From contig CAJXQU010000011.1 in NCBI GenBank assembly GCA_913058255.1, forward strand, positions 1 to 64,000: a DNA stretch of 64,000 nucleotides. Reading direction: 5' to 3'. Each line of letters starts with the position of its first letter. Position 1 is the stretch's first letter. The notes under the pieces are model-generated. The model made no database searches and was not told where the DNA came from. It saw nothing but the letters and a program-made list of their open reading frames with translations. This document shows, piece after piece, positions 28,597 to 39,052 of the stretch. Origin of the DNA: an uncultured Pseudomonadota bacterium (GTDB lineage Bacteria > Pseudomonadota > Gammaproteobacteria > CAJXQU01). The translations under genes and the position numbers were made by a program.

Positions 28597-30891
28597 ATGC
28601 AGAAAATAATAACAAAACATTTTAACATCCTGTTAATTTTGACTTTATTCTCAACCAGTAGTTGGGCTGTGGATGAATTTGTAATTCAAGATATTCGTTT
28701 AGAGGGTTTAAACAGAATTTCTGCGGGTAATGTCTTTAATCATTTACCTGTAAAAGTGGGTGATAAATTCAATGACAGAATATCTAGCCGTGCCGTAAAA
28801 GCTTTATTTAAAAGTGGCTTTTTTAAAGATGTTGCTCTCGAACGTAGAGGAAATGTCTTGGTTATTGCTCTCGAAGAGAGAGCCGCCATTTCCAAGATCA
28901 TCATGGTAGGGAATGACGACATCAAAAAAGATGACCTTTTACAAGGTTTGAGTAGTGTAGGTTTTTCCGAAGGTGAAGTTTTTAATCGCTCTTTGCTAGA
29001 TAAGGTTGAGCAAGAGCTGCATCGCCAATATTTTGCATTAGGTAAATACGGCGCGAAAATCACAACAGACGTAACAGAGCAAGAAGATAATCGTGTACAG
29101 GTTGCTATCAATATTACAGAAGGCGAAGCGGCACGAATCAAAGAGATTAATATCGTCGGAAATACGCAATATACGGATAAACAAATCTTGAAAAAGTTTG
29201 AATTATCGACACCAAAATGGTTCTCGTTTTTTTCAAAGAAAGATCAATATTCAAAACAAAAACTCGGTGCAGATTTAGAAACCATTAAATCACTTTATCT
29301 TGATCATGGCTTTATCAATTTCAATATTGACTCAACCCAAGTTTCAATTACACCTGACAAAAGTGATGTTTATATTACGATTAATATCAATGAAGGCGAT
29401 CAGTTTACGGTTTCTGATGTGAAAATTTCTGGTGATTTGATCGTACCTACTGAAGATCTATTTGAAAATGTTTTGACCCACAAAGGTGAAATATTTTCAC
29501 GTAAAGAGATCACTAAAACCAGCGCCAACTTAACCGAACGACTAGGTGATGAAGGTTACGCCTTTGCAAATGTAAATGCGGTCCCAGATATCAATGAAGA
29601 GACTGATGAAGTATCGGTTACTTACTTTATCGATCCCGGTAAACGTGTATATGTTCGCCGAATTAATTTTACTGGGAACACTAAAACGCGTGATGAAGTG
29701 CTGCGAAGAGAAATGCGCCAAGCTGAAGGAGGTTGGGTTTCCACTAAAAAAGTTGAACGTTCAAAAGTGCGATTACAACGGCTTGGTTATTTCGAAGATG
29801 TAAATGTCGAAACGCCCGCAGTACCTGGAACGACAGATCAAGTTGATGTTAATTATTCTGTTGTAGAAAGAGCCTCGGGTAACTTACTCTTTGGGCTTGG
29901 TTTTTCACAGTCACAAGGTTTAATTCTCAGTAGCAGTGTGTCACAGAATAACTTCCTAGGCAGTGGTAAAGCTGTTTCATTTGACTTTAATAACAGTTCT
30001 GTAAATCGTCGGTTTGGTCTTGGTTACACAAACCCGTATTGGACTATCGATGGGGTCAGCCGCGGTTTCGATGCTTTCTACCGTGAAACTGATTCAGATG
30101 ATGCGAACATAACTAGTTTCGACTCAACGGTATTTGGTGGCGGAGTAAACTTTGGAATACCTATCACAGAGTTCCAGCGGTTTAACTCTGGCTTGAGTTA
30201 TGAAAGCACCAAAATTAGTACAAATAGCCTATCGTCAACAGAAGTGCTCGACTTTGTAAAGGAAGAAGGGAACAAGTTTGATGTATTGAGACTCACAAGC
30301 AGTTTAGCATACGACACGCGAAATAAGTCGCTCTTACCCGACAGAGGTATACTACATCGAGTCCGTGCGGATATGGCGATCCCCTTTGGAGATTTGCGTT
30401 ATTATAAACTGACTTATGATGGACGCTGGTTTATACCACTGGCACAAGACTATACGTTGCTATTTAAAAGCTCTATTGGCTATGGCGATAGTTATGGGGC
30501 AACTAAAAAGCTACCATTCTTCGAGAATTTCTACGGTGGTGGGCCACGATCTATCCGTGGCTTTGAAGAAAATACACTGGGTCCAAAAGATTCAACCGGC
30601 GATGCTATAGGTGGTAATTTGAAGCTGGTTGGGAATATTGAGTTGATCATTCCTGTGCCTTTTATTACAGAATCAAAATCTTTTCGTTTGACGGGCTTTC
30701 TCGATGGCGGTAATGTTTACGACATTGATGATGATAATTTCGACATAGGTGATGTTCGGTATTCTGCGGGTATTTCTGGCATATGGGTTTCACCTTTTGG
30801 AGTTATTTCAGCAAGTTTGGCTAAACCATTAAACGATAAGCCGTCAGATGAGACGCAAACGTTCCAGTTTACATTTGGAACCGCTTTTTAA
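28597..30891 (+). CDS. bamA: Outer-membrane protein assembly factor BamA
   Basis: Core of the beta-barrel assembly machine. 764 residues. Signal peptide ends near SSSWA|VDEF. Five POTRA domains follow (the first begins FVIQDIRLEGLNRISAGNVF), then a 16-strand barrel from about residue 420. The conserved loop-6 motif IRGF occurs in GGPRSIRGFEENTLGP and the protein ends in FQFTFGTAF with a terminal aromatic. Essential; precedes its chaperone gene skp. Confidence 0.97.
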   Translation: MQKIITKHFNILLILTLFSTSSWAVDEFVIQDIRLEGLNRISAGNVFNHLPVKVGDKFNDRISSRAVKALFKSGFFKDVALERRGNVLVIALEERAAISKIIMVGNDDIKKDDLLQGLSSVGFSEGEVFNRSLLDKVEQELHRQYFALGKYGAKITTDVTEQEDNRVQVAINITEGEAARIKEINIVGNTQYTDKQILKKFELSTPKWFSFFSKKDQYSKQKLGADLETIKSLYLDHGFINFNIDSTQVSITPDKSDVYITININEGDQFTVSDVKISGDLIVPTEDLFENVLTHKGEIFSRKEITKTSANLTERLGDEGYAFANVNAVPDINEETDEVSVTYFIDPGKRVYVRRINFTGNTKTRDEVLRREMRQAEGGWVSTKKVERSKVRLQRLGYFEDVNVETPAVPGTTDQVDVNYSVVERASGNLLFGLGFSQSQGLILSSSVSQNNFLGSGKAVSFDFNNSSVNRRFGLGYTNPYWTIDGVSRGFDAFYRETDSDDANITSFDSTVFGGGVNFGIPITEFQRFNSGLSYESTKISTNSLSSTEVLDFVKEEGNKFDVLRLTSSLAYDTRNKSLLPDRGILHRVRADMAIPFGDLRYYKLTYDGRWFIPLAQDYTLLFKSSIGYGDSYGATKKLPFFENFYGGGPRSIRGFEENTLGPKDSTGDAIGGNLKLVGNIELIIPVPFITESKSFRLTGFLDGGNVYDIDDDNFDIGDVRYSAGISGIWVSPFGVISASLAKPLNDKPSDETQTFQFTFGTAF

Positions 30892-30923
30892 TTTTTTTTA
30901 ACTGAAGAACCAGGAGTCACATC

Positions 30924-31439
30924 TTGAAGATACAAACTTTATCAAAACTGCTTGTTGCTATTTCTATTGTTTTGCTGATGCCAGCAACGGCAATGGCAGA
31001 AAATTACAAAATTGGTGTTGTTAACGCGATCAAGGTACTTGAAGCGGCACCACAGGCTGAACAGGCAAAAAAACGACTAGAAAAAGAATTTTCTGGTCGT
31101 GATAAAAAACTTGTTGCGGCGCAGAAAGCTGTAAAACAGAAAGAAGATAAGCTCACGAAAGATGGCACGATCATGAGTGAAGCAGAACTTAAAAAGCTAC
31201 AAAAGGATACACTGTCAGCAAGACGTGAACTGAAACGCGATCAAGATGAATTCCGTGATGACTTGAACTTCCGCAGGAATGAGGAGTTTGGAAAAATTCA
31301 ACGTCAAATTGTCCAAGCTATCCAAAAAATAGCAAAGGATGAAAAGTTTGATTTGATCGTTGGCGAAGGTGTTATCTACGCAAGTTCTAAGGTTGATATT
31401 ACTAAGAAAGTAATCGATCAACTCAAAAAAGGTAAATAA
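30924..31439 (+). CDS. skp: OmpH/Skp family periplasmic chaperone
   Basis: Holds unfolded outer-membrane proteins in the periplasm. 171 residues, TTG start at 30924 behind CAGGAG. Signal peptide to about residue 25 (ATAMA|ENYKIG). The body is a charged coiled coil (EQAKKRLEKEFSGRDKKL...KQKEDKL) that forms the Skp tentacles, ending with LIVGEGVIYASSKVDIT, the family trimerisation strand. Follows bamA by 32 bp. Confidence 0.94.
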   Translation: MKIQTLSKLLVAISIVLLMPATAMAENYKIGVVNAIKVLEAAPQAEQAKKRLEKEFSGRDKKLVAAQKAVKQKEDKLTKDGTIMSEAELKKLQKDTLSARRELKRDQDEFRDDLNFRRNEEFGKIQRQIVQAIQKIAKDEKFDLIVGEGVIYASSKVDITKKVIDQLKKGK

Positions 31440-31464
31440 TTAAATATATATTTGAATTTTTGTC

Positions 31465-32454
31465 GTGACTACACTTGGTCAACTTGCAGCGCATGTAGGT
31501 GCAGAACTAGATGCCATAAATGAGACTGACTCTGAGATAGAGATACAACAGGTCGCGACTCTGGATGACGCACAGGAAGGTGAGATTGCCTTCCTGTTCG
31601 ACAAAAAGTATCGAAAGTTTTTACAAGTGACACATGCTTCTGCTGTCATACTTCAAGAACGATATCGGCATGATTGTCCTGTTCCTGCCATTATTACGAG
31701 TGATCCTTACTTAGCTTACGCACGGATCGCAACACTCCTCAATAAACCAATGCGAGCGAATGGCAAAGTTCATCCATCAGCAGTGATTGATCCACTAGCA
31801 AAGGTTGATTCATCCGCTGAGATTTCTGCAAACACAGTAATTGAAAAGGGTGTAATGATCGGTGCAAACACTCTTATTGGTCCGGGTTGCGTGGTTTCTG
31901 AAGGTGCTTACATTGGTGATTACTCACATCTAGTTGCTAATGTCACTATTTGTCATCATGTGTCTATCGGTAAGAGGGCGCTTATTCATCCTGGGGCCGT
32001 TATTGGTTCTGATGGTTTTGGCTTAGCAAGAGATAATGGTGCATGGGTTAAAATCCCACAAATTGGGAGCGTTCAGCTTGGAGATGATGTTGAGGTTGGT
32101 GCTAACACGACTATTGATCGTGGTGCATTAAAAGATACGATCATCGAAAATGGCGTTAAACTTGATAATCAAGTTCAGATTGCTCACAACGTACGTATTG
32201 GCGAAAACTCTGCAATTGCTGGTTGTACTGGGGTTGCTGGAAGTGCGACTATAGGTAAGCGCTGTATGTTAGGCGGTGGTATTGGTATAGCTGGGCATAT
32301 TGAGATTGCTGATGATGTTACCATTACGGGTATGAGCGTGGTTACTAAATCTATAAGGGAAGAGGGTAGCTACTCGTCCGGTTGGCCTGTTCGTGAAACT
32401 AAGGCATGGCGTAAAACGGTGGCTAAAGTTCACCGGTTAGATAGTAAAAAATAA
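31465..32454 (+). CDS. lpxD: UDP-3-O-(3-hydroxyacyl)glucosamine N-acyltransferase LpxD
   Basis: Adds the second acyl chain in lipid A synthesis. 329 residues. GTG start at 31465; the sequence MTTLGQLAAHVGAELD aligns with the LpxD N-terminus and no ribosome-binding site is obvious. N-terminal uridine-binding domain to about 100, then left-handed beta-helix hexapeptide repeats; the catalytic His is in VQIAHNVRIG. C-terminal helix with WRKTVAKVHRL. Confidence 0.96.
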   Translation: MTTLGQLAAHVGAELDAINETDSEIEIQQVATLDDAQEGEIAFLFDKKYRKFLQVTHASAVILQERYRHDCPVPAIITSDPYLAYARIATLLNKPMRANGKVHPSAVIDPLAKVDSSAEISANTVIEKGVMIGANTLIGPGCVVSEGAYIGDYSHLVANVTICHHVSIGKRALIHPGAVIGSDGFGLARDNGAWVKIPQIGSVQLGDDVEVGANTTIDRGALKDTIIENGVKLDNQVQIAHNVRIGENSAIAGCTGVAGSATIGKRCMLGGGIGIAGHIEIADDVTITGMSVVTKSIREEGSYSSGWPVRETKAWRKTVAKVHRLDSKK

Positions 32455-32529
32455 TAAAGAACGAACAGTTGTGGTTATTTATGGTCATAGCAAATATGTT
32501 TCAAAAACATTGAGTGGGTTGTAGAGAGT

Positions 32530-32982
32530 ATGGCAGTTGAAATGGATATAATGAAGATTCAGACTTTGCTTCCGCACAGGTATCCGATGTTGTTGATCGA
32601 TAAAGTTTTGGATTGTGTGCCAGGAGAGTCACTAGTTGGTATAAAAAACGTCACTTATAACGAGCCTTTTTTCACTGGCCACTTCCCTAATAAACCTATC
32701 ATGCCTGGGGTTTTAATTTTAGAAGCAATAGCACAAGCAACAGGTGTGTTGGCATTTTATTCTTTAAACAAAACACCCGATGTAAATACGCTTTATTATT
32801 TGGTCGGGATTGATAAGGCAAGGTTTAAGATACCGGTTGTGCCAGGTGACCAATTACAACTTGAAGTTAAGTTGACGCGTGAGATCAGAGGGATTTATCG
32901 CTTCGATGGTGTCGCAAAAGTTGATGGAAAGGTTGTGGCTTCAGCCGAAATTATGACTGCTAAACAGGAAATCGAGTCTTGA
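32530..32982 (+). CDS. fabZ: 3-hydroxyacyl-ACP dehydratase FabZ
   Basis: Dehydrates 3-hydroxyacyl-ACP in fatty acid elongation, competing with LpxA for its substrate. 150 residues. Hot-dog fold with [12 protein letters not shown], the catalytic His51 in [12 protein letters not shown] and Glu65 in LEAIAQ. The stop TGA overlaps the TTG start of lpxA. Confidence 0.97.
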   Translation: MAVEMDIMKIQTLLPHRYPMLLIDKVLDCVPGESLVGIKNVTYNEPFFTGHFPNKPIMPGVLILEAIAQATGVLAFYSLNKTPDVNTLYYLVGIDKARFKIPVVPGDQLQLEVKLTREIRGIYRFDGVAKVDGKVVASAEIMTAKQEIES

Positions 32983-33752
32983 TCGACCCTGATGCCAGAA
33001 TTTCACAAGATGCGAAGATCGCAGATGGTGTAACTGTCGGTGCTGGAACCATAATTGGGCCCAACGTTGAAATAGAAGAAGGTACTTGGATCGGTCCTCA
33101 TGTTGTTATCAATGGTCCAACAAAGATTGGTAAAGAAAACAAAATTTATCAGTTCTCATCCATAGGCGAAGATCCTCAAGATAAAAAATTTCATGGTGAA
33201 AGCGAATCACGCCTTGAAATCGGTGATAGAAATACCATCCGTGAATTTTGTACGCTTAACCGTGGGACTGAAGATGGTGGTGGTGTAACTCGCATAGGAA
33301 ATGGGAATTGGATCATGGCTTATGTGCATATTGCTCATGACTGCTTTATCGGCAATGAGACTATATTTGCAAATAATTCGTCCTTGGCTGGTCATGTAGA
33401 AATAGGAGATTTTGCTATTCTTGGTGGATACACATTAATACATCAGTTCTGTCGTGTAGGAATGCATACCATTACTCGTTTTTCTACGGGAACATCTAAG
33501 GATATTCCTCCTTATATGATTGCTGCTTGGGATCCTGCGCAACCAAAAGGTTTGAATAAAGAGGGGCTGAAGCGTCGCGATTTTTCTAAAGAGACAATAG
33601 AAACCCTTCGTCAGGCTTATAAAACCATTTATAAAAAAAAGCTAACGGTAGTTGAGGCGTGTGCTCAACTAGAAGGTATGGCAGAGGAATGCCCAGAAGT
33701 TGGCCATATGCTTGATTTCATTAGATCGAGTGAAAGAGGTATTATCCGCTAG
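32979..33752 (+). CDS. lpxA: UDP-N-acetylglucosamine acyltransferase LpxA
   Basis: First step of lipid A synthesis. 257 residues, TTG start at 32979 overlapping the fabZ stop, so it depends on translational coupling. Left-handed beta helix of hexapeptide repeats; the catalytic His120 in AYVHIAHD corresponds to His125 of E. coli, and the C-terminal helical domain begins near [13 protein letters not shown]. Confidence 0.97.
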   Translation: MIDPDARISQDAKIADGVTVGAGTIIGPNVEIEEGTWIGPHVVINGPTKIGKENKIYQFSSIGEDPQDKKFHGESESRLEIGDRNTIREFCTLNRGTEDGGGVTRIGNGNWIMAYVHIAHDCFIGNETIFANNSSLAGHVEIGDFAILGGYTLIHQFCRVGMHTITRFSTGTSKDIPPYMIAAWDPAQPKGLNKEGLKRRDFSKETIETLRQAYKTIYKKKLTVVEACAQLEGMAEECPEVGHMLDFIRSSERGIIR

Positions 33753-33776
33753 TGTCACTGTGTAGGTGATCTCAAA

Positions 33777-34910
33777 GTGAGAATAGGTATCGTAGCTGGC
33801 GAGATCTCAGGTGATAATCTTGGATCTGGCCTGATCAAGGCTATCAAAGCTAAACATCCTGAAGTCGAGTTTGTTGGTGTCGGCGGAGCTGGCATGATCG
33901 AGGCTGGTTGTATAAGTCTTTTTCCATTAGAAAAACTTTCTGTCATGGGACTAGTTGAAATACTGGTTCATTATCGTGAGCTTTACGGTATTCGTAAAGA
34001 ACTTATCAACTATTACCAAGAAAACCCTATCGATATCTTTATTGGTATTGATTACCCGGGCTTCAATCTTGGTCTCGAGGCGATTCTCAAAAAATCGGGT
34101 ATAAAGACTATCCATTATGTTTGTCCGCAGGTTTGGGCGTGGCGCGAAGGTCGTATACCTAAAATCCGTGCAGCGGTTGATCTGATTCTAGCTATCCTTC
34201 CTTTCGAAGAGAATTATTTAAAAAGGCATAACATTAATGCACGTTTTATCGGTCATACTATGGCTGATCAGATCCCTGAACATGTGGATCAGCAAGCAGT
34301 ACGAAGACAACTTGGTTTATCGGCAGAGAAAACCACGATTGCTCTAATGCCCGGTAGTCGTTCAAAGGAATGGCAACATCATGCTGAAGAGTTTATTAAA
34401 TCGGCTGTTTGGTGTGCTGAGAATAGAGCTGATCTGCATTTTATTGCAGTAATGGTTAATGAAAAGGCGGAATTGATCTTCAAACAACATCAGCATCAAT
34501 TAGCACCTGATCTAGCTATTACCTATATTCGTGGTAACTCACTCGCTGCAATTGCAGCATCTGACGTAGTATTAAGCGTTTCAGGAACGGCGGCATTAGA
34601 AATTATGCTTTCGAAAAAGCCGATGGTGATAGCCTATAAGACTTCTTGGATGACTTATCAGCTTGCAAAGAGGCTGGTAAAACTACCTTACCTTTCTTTG
34701 CCGAATTTATTAGCCGAGCAAGCTTTGATTCCTGAATTTATTCAAGAACAAGCTACAGCTGAAAACCTTGGAAAGGCATTACTGGAGTGGTTAGATCAGC
34801 CAACAAAGCTACAGACTTATACTCAAATATCACAAAATATACACGATCAACTACGCTGCAATGCTAATGAACAAGCAGCCGAGGCCGTACTTAATCTATG
34901 CAAAAATTAA
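33777..34910 (+). CDS. lpxB: Lipid-A-disaccharide synthase LpxB
   Basis: GT19 glycosyltransferase joining UDP-diacylglucosamine and lipid X. 377 residues. GTG start at 33777 with AGGTGA 8-13 bp upstream. Begins [30 protein letters not shown] and MPGSRSKEW are family signatures, and SGTAALE contributes to the donor site. Overlaps rnhB by 13 bp. Confidence 0.97.
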   Translation: MRIGIVAGEISGDNLGSGLIKAIKAKHPEVEFVGVGGAGMIEAGCISLFPLEKLSVMGLVEILVHYRELYGIRKELINYYQENPIDIFIGIDYPGFNLGLEAILKKSGIKTIHYVCPQVWAWREGRIPKIRAAVDLILAILPFEENYLKRHNINARFIGHTMADQIPEHVDQQAVRRQLGLSAEKTTIALMPGSRSKEWQHHAEEFIKSAVWCAENRADLHFIAVMVNEKAELIFKQHQHQLAPDLAITYIRGNSLAAIAASDVVLSVSGTAALEIMLSKKPMVIAYKTSWMTYQLAKRLVKLPYLSLPNLLAEQALIPEFIQEQATAENLGKALLEWLDQPTKLQTYTQISQNIHDQLRCNANEQAAEAVLNLCKN

Positions 34911-35470
34911 TTGCGGGTGTCGATGAAGTTGGCCGTGGGCCTTTAGTTGGCGCTGTAGTCACCGCAGCGGTTATCTTGCCTGCAGAATATGATATTCCAG
35001 GCTTAAATGACTCGAAAAAACTAACAGAAAAAAAACGTGAATTACTTTATGATGTGATCCTCGAGCAGGCGCTTAGTTGGTCACTTGGACGGGCAGAAGT
35101 TGATGAAATTGATCAACTGAATATCTTGTATGCAACGATGTTGGCCATGCGACGCGCTGTTGAGGGCTTATCCGTTAAGCCTGATCACGCGCAGATTGAT
35201 GGCAATCGTTGCCCTGATATTGAGCATATATGTAGTGTCGAAGCGATTATCAAAGGTGATGGGTTGATCCCAGCGATCAGTGCGGCCTCTATTATCGCTA
35301 AGGTGACTCGAGATAGGGAAATGCGAGCGTTGGATGCCCTATATCCCGAGTATGGATTTGCTCAACATAAGGGCTATCCTACAAAACAACATTTTACCGC
35401 CTTGGAAGAGCATGGTGTATTAGCAGAGCACAGAAAATCATTCGCGCCTGTAAAAAAATTATTATCTTAA
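34898..35470 (+). CDS. rnhB: Ribonuclease HII
   Basis: Cleaves RNA in RNA-DNA hybrids and at single ribonucleotides in DNA. 190 residues. Acidic catalytic residues start with Asp9-Glu10 in [13 protein letters not shown]; further sites lie in DQINIL-like [20 protein letters not shown] and [13 protein letters not shown]. Starts inside the lpxB 3' end. Confidence 0.97.
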   Translation: MQKLIAGVDEVGRGPLVGAVVTAAVILPAEYDIPGLNDSKKLTEKKRELLYDVILEQALSWSLGRAEVDEIDQLNILYATMLAMRRAVEGLSVKPDHAQIDGNRCPDIEHICSVEAIIKGDGLIPAISAASIIAKVTRDREMRALDALYPEYGFAQHKGYPTKQHFTALEEHGVLAEHRKSFAPVKKLLS

Positions 35471-35492
35471 ACCTAAGATCGACTTTATATAA

Positions 35493-38400
35493 ATGACCGG
35501 ATTCGTTCATCTAAATCTGCATACAGAATATTCGGTAGTTGATGGTCTTAACCGTGTAAAGCCGTTAATCAACAAAGTTGCTGAGATGAATATGCCAGCT
35601 GTCGCAGTGACGGATAAAGGCAATCTTTATGCAACAGTTAAGCTCTATCGAGCAGCTCAATCAAAGGGTATTAAGCCTATTATTGGAGCCGATCTATTAC
35701 TCGAAGGTTTCGATGGTAATGAAGAACCTTCGAGTTTTATAGTCTTATGTCAGGATATTGATGGCTATAAGAACCTTTCACATCTCATTAGTAAATCGTA
35801 TACAGAAGGCCAAGAGTCAGGTGCTGCAGTTGTTAAGTGGCAGTGGTTATCCGAGTATTCAACAGGGTTGATTATTCTTTCAGGTGCCGCGCAAGGTGAA
35901 ATTGGACAATTGATCGAAACCGGTAACCTTGAAGCAGCTGGAATTCGGTGTTTAGCATGGAAGCAGTTATTTTCTGATCGTTTCTACCTAGAAATACAGA
36001 GAGTTGGTAAGGTTGGTGAAGAAGATCTGATCGATGATACGGTTGATTTAGCGGCAAAATATGACATCCCCGTTGTTGCGACTAATGCTGCGCGCTTTTT
36101 AGAAACGGATGCTTTTGATTCACATGAAGCGCGAGTTTGTATCAATGAGGGGCGGACATTGGACGATCCTCGCCGGCCTAAAAATTACACGCCGCAACAA
36201 TATGTTCGATCATCTGAAGAGATGTCTGAACTCTTTAAAGATCTTCCTCAGGCTATTGAAAACACATGGTTTATTGCACAACGATGCAATATAGAAATTA
36301 ATTTTGATGATTATTTTCTACCGAACTTCCCTGTCCCAGAAGGGACGACAATTGATGAATGGTTTCGTCAAGTTAGTTGGGAAGGCTTGGAAAAAAGACT
36401 GCCTTTCTTACTCGATGTAAATGCCGATGATTTTTCTGAAAAGCGCAAGGTCTATGATGCGCGTCTGGAGCGTGAACTCGGTGTTATTATTGATATGGGG
36501 TTTCCGGGCTACTTTTTGATCGTTGCTGACTTTATTCAATGGGGCAAAGAAAATGCTATTCCTGTTGGCCCCGGTCGAGGTTCTGGTGCGGGTTCTCTGG
36601 TTGCGTATGCCTTGGAAATTACGGATCTAGATCCGCTTGAATATGATCTCTTATTCGAACGATTTTTAAATCCTGAACGTGTTTCGATGCCCGATTTTGA
36701 TATCGATTTCTGCATGGATCGCCGTGATGAGGTTATTGATTATGTTGCACGAAAATATGGCCGTGATCATGTTTCGCAAATTATTACACACGGTACGATG
36801 GCCGCAAAAGCGGTGGTTCGTGATTGTGGCCGTGTGTTGGGTTTCCCCTATGGTTTTGTTGACCAAATTTCGAAGCTGATCCCTTTTGAAATTGGGATAA
36901 CGCTCGAGCGCGCACTCAAGGAAGAAGAAACACTAGCCGAACGTTATGCAAACGAAGAGGAGGTTCAAACCCTACTTGATTTAGCCTTGAAGCTCGAAGG
37001 TACCGTTCGTAACGTCGGTAAGCATGCGGGTGGTGTTGTTATTGCACCGACACCGATGCCAGACTTTGTACCACTTTATTGTGAGCAGGGTGGAACCAGC
37101 GTTGTTTGTCAATTTGACATGATCGATGTTGAATCGATCGGGTTGGTTAAGTTCGATTTTCTTGGACTCAGGACGCTGACGATCATCGATTGGGCGGTAC
37201 GTGATGCTAATATCCTACTCGATAAAAAGGGTGAAGAACCCATAAATATCAGTCAGATAGCTCTTGATGATACACCAACGTATGATTTAACAACGCGGGC
37301 TGAAACTACAGCAGTCTTCCAGCTAGAATCACGTGGAATGAAAGAGTTGATCAAACGCTTAAAGCCAGATGTATTTGAAGATCTGGTCGCATTGGTTGCC
37401 TTGTTTCGACCGGGACCGCTACAGTCAGGCATGGTTGATGACTTTGTTGAGCGTAAACATGGTCGTCAAAGAGTCGAGTACCCACATCCGGATCTAGAGC
37501 CGATTCTGCAACCTACTTATGGTGTCATACTCTATCAAGAACAGGTTATGCAGATTGCACAGGTGCTCGCTTTGTATAGTCTTGGTGCTGCTGACATGCT
37601 GCGTCGAGCGATGGGTAAAAAGAAGCCTGAAGAGATGGCTAAGCAGCGTGTTATTTTTAATGAAGGTGCGGCGAGAAATGGTATCGAAGAAAGTGTAGCG
37701 ACCTACATCTTCGATTTGATGGAAAAGTTTGCCGGTTATGGTTTTAATAAATCACATTCAGCCGCATACGCCCTGGTTGCATACCAAACGGCTTGGTTAA
37801 AAACACATCATTCTGCAGCATTTATGGCGGCTGTTTTATCGTCAGATATGGATAACACCGATAAGGTTGTAGGCTTGATCGATGAATGTCGGCAGATGGA
37901 AATAGAAGTTATCTCTCCAGATGTTAATACTTGCCACTCTAAGTTCACTGTTCAGGATGAACAAACGATTTGCTATGGACTTGGAGCGGTTAAAGGAGTT
38001 GGTGAATCTGCTATAGATGAGCTTGCGAATGAACGAGACGAAAATGGCAAGTTTGTTGATTTGTTTGATCTGTGTAAACGCATGGATACTCGTAAAATTA
38101 ATCGACGGGTTTTAGAGGCCTTGATCAGGGCTGGGGCTCTGGATGATTTGGGCCCAGGACGGGCTAGCTTGATGGAGTCATTAGAAAGTGCGATAAAAAT
38201 GGCCGATCAACATGCGAAGAATCGATCCGCTGGTCAGAATGATATGTTCGGCCTGTTAAGCAGTTCGGGGAACGATGAGAGCAGTAACTCATTTATTATT
38301 GTTAAAGACTGGACTAAGGAAGACGTTCTTGCCGGTGAAAAAATTACTCTTGGTCTGTATTTATCAGGACACCCTATTGATAGATATGAGGCTGAGTTGA

Positions 38401-38954
38401 AGAGCATGATTAGTAACCGGCTCAGTAACCTGAAGATAGGCCCACGACGAATTGCCGGACAGATCATTGCAATTAGAATGATCAATACTCGCCGTGGCCG
38501 CATGGCTATTGCTACTTTAGATGATAAAACGGATCGTGTGGATGTTGTTATTTACTCTGATGTTCTTGAAGAATACGGTGAGTATATAAATAAGGATCGT
38601 ATCATCGTCGTTGAAGGTGAGTGTAAAGAGGATGACTTTAGTGGTGGTTTTGCAGTCACAGCTGAGAAAATAGCTGATATGGAAAAATCACGAGCAAATT
38701 ATGCTAAACAATTGGTGATAAAACTTGAACAGAATAACTTTCCTAACAGTAACTTAAGTAGCTTACTCACTGAGTTGCAGGAGATTCTCTCACCGTATAA
38801 AAATGGGGCTTGCCGCATAATGGTTGATTTTCAAGAATCAACGGCTAAGACGCGGATAGTATTAGGCAAAGACTGGCGCGTTCAATTACCAGATCGATTG
38901 CTTGATCAATTGATCGAAAAACTCGGTGAAGATAAAGTCTTGGTTGAATATTAG
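35493..38954 (+). CDS. dnaE: DNA polymerase III subunit alpha
   Basis: Replicative polymerase. 1153 residues, close to the E. coli length. PHP domain at the N-terminus (HLNLHTEYSVVDGL), polymerase palm with catalytic Asp401 and Asp403 in MPDFDIDF (same numbering as E. coli), fingers with GRGSGAGSLVAYAL just before, the beta-clamp binding and helix-hairpin-helix region, and an OB fold (ITLGLYLSGHPID...). Follows rnhB by 22 bp. Confidence 0.98.
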   Translation: MTGFVHLNLHTEYSVVDGLNRVKPLINKVAEMNMPAVAVTDKGNLYATVKLYRAAQSKGIKPIIGADLLLEGFDGNEEPSSFIVLCQDIDGYKNLSHLISKSYTEGQESGAAVVKWQWLSEYSTGLIILSGAAQGEIGQLIETGNLEAAGIRCLAWKQLFSDRFYLEIQRVGKVGEEDLIDDTVDLAAKYDIPVVATNAARFLETDAFDSHEARVCINEGRTLDDPRRPKNYTPQQYVRSSEEMSELFKDLPQAIENTWFIAQRCNIEINFDDYFLPNFPVPEGTTIDEWFRQVSWEGLEKRLPFLLDVNADDFSEKRKVYDARLERELGVIIDMGFPGYFLIVADFIQWGKENAIPVGPGRGSGAGSLVAYALEITDLDPLEYDLLFERFLNPERVSMPDFDIDFCMDRRDEVIDYVARKYGRDHVSQIITHGTMAAKAVVRDCGRVLGFPYGFVDQISKLIPFEIGITLERALKEEETLAERYANEEEVQTLLDLALKLEGTVRNVGKHAGGVVIAPTPMPDFVPLYCEQGGTSVVCQFDMIDVESIGLVKFDFLGLRTLTIIDWAVRDANILLDKKGEEPINISQIALDDTPTYDLTTRAETTAVFQLESRGMKELIKRLKPDVFEDLVALVALFRPGPLQSGMVDDFVERKHGRQRVEYPHPDLEPILQPTYGVILYQEQVMQIAQVLALYSLGAADMLRRAMGKKKPEEMAKQRVIFNEGAARNGIEESVATYIFDLMEKFAGYGFNKSHSAAYALVAYQTAWLKTHHSAAFMAAVLSSDMDNTDKVVGLIDECRQMEIEVISPDVNTCHSKFTVQDEQTICYGLGAVKGVGESAIDELANERDENGKFVDLFDLCKRMDTRKINRRVLEALIRAGALDDLGPGRASLMESLESAIKMADQHAKNRSAGQNDMFGLLSSSGNDESSNSFIIVKDWTKEDVLAGEKITLGLYLSGHPIDRYEAELKSMISNRLSNLKIGPRRIAGQIIAIRMINTRRGRMAIATLDDKTDRVDVVIYSDVLEEYGEYINKDRIIVVEGECKEDDFSGGFAVTAEKIADMEKSRANYAKQLVIKLEQNNFPNSNLSSLLTELQEILSPYKNGACRIMVDFQESTAKTRIVLGKDWRVQLPDRLLDQLIEKLGEDKVLVEY

Positions 38955-38987
38955 CCAGAAATATCGATAATTTGATGAAGAGACTAT

Positions 38988-39007
38988 CAGTGATTCTCTG
39001 ATCACTG
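38988..39007. repeat. Short inverted repeat between dnaE and accA
   Basis: CAGTGAT (38988-38994) and ATCACTG (39001-39007) are perfect arms around TCTCTG. No T-run follows. It could be a weak terminator of dnaE or an operator; nothing further supports either. Confidence 0.35.
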
Positions 39008-39052
39008 TGTTAGAATTCCAAAATAATAATTTGAATAGGATGCGAACTAGGC

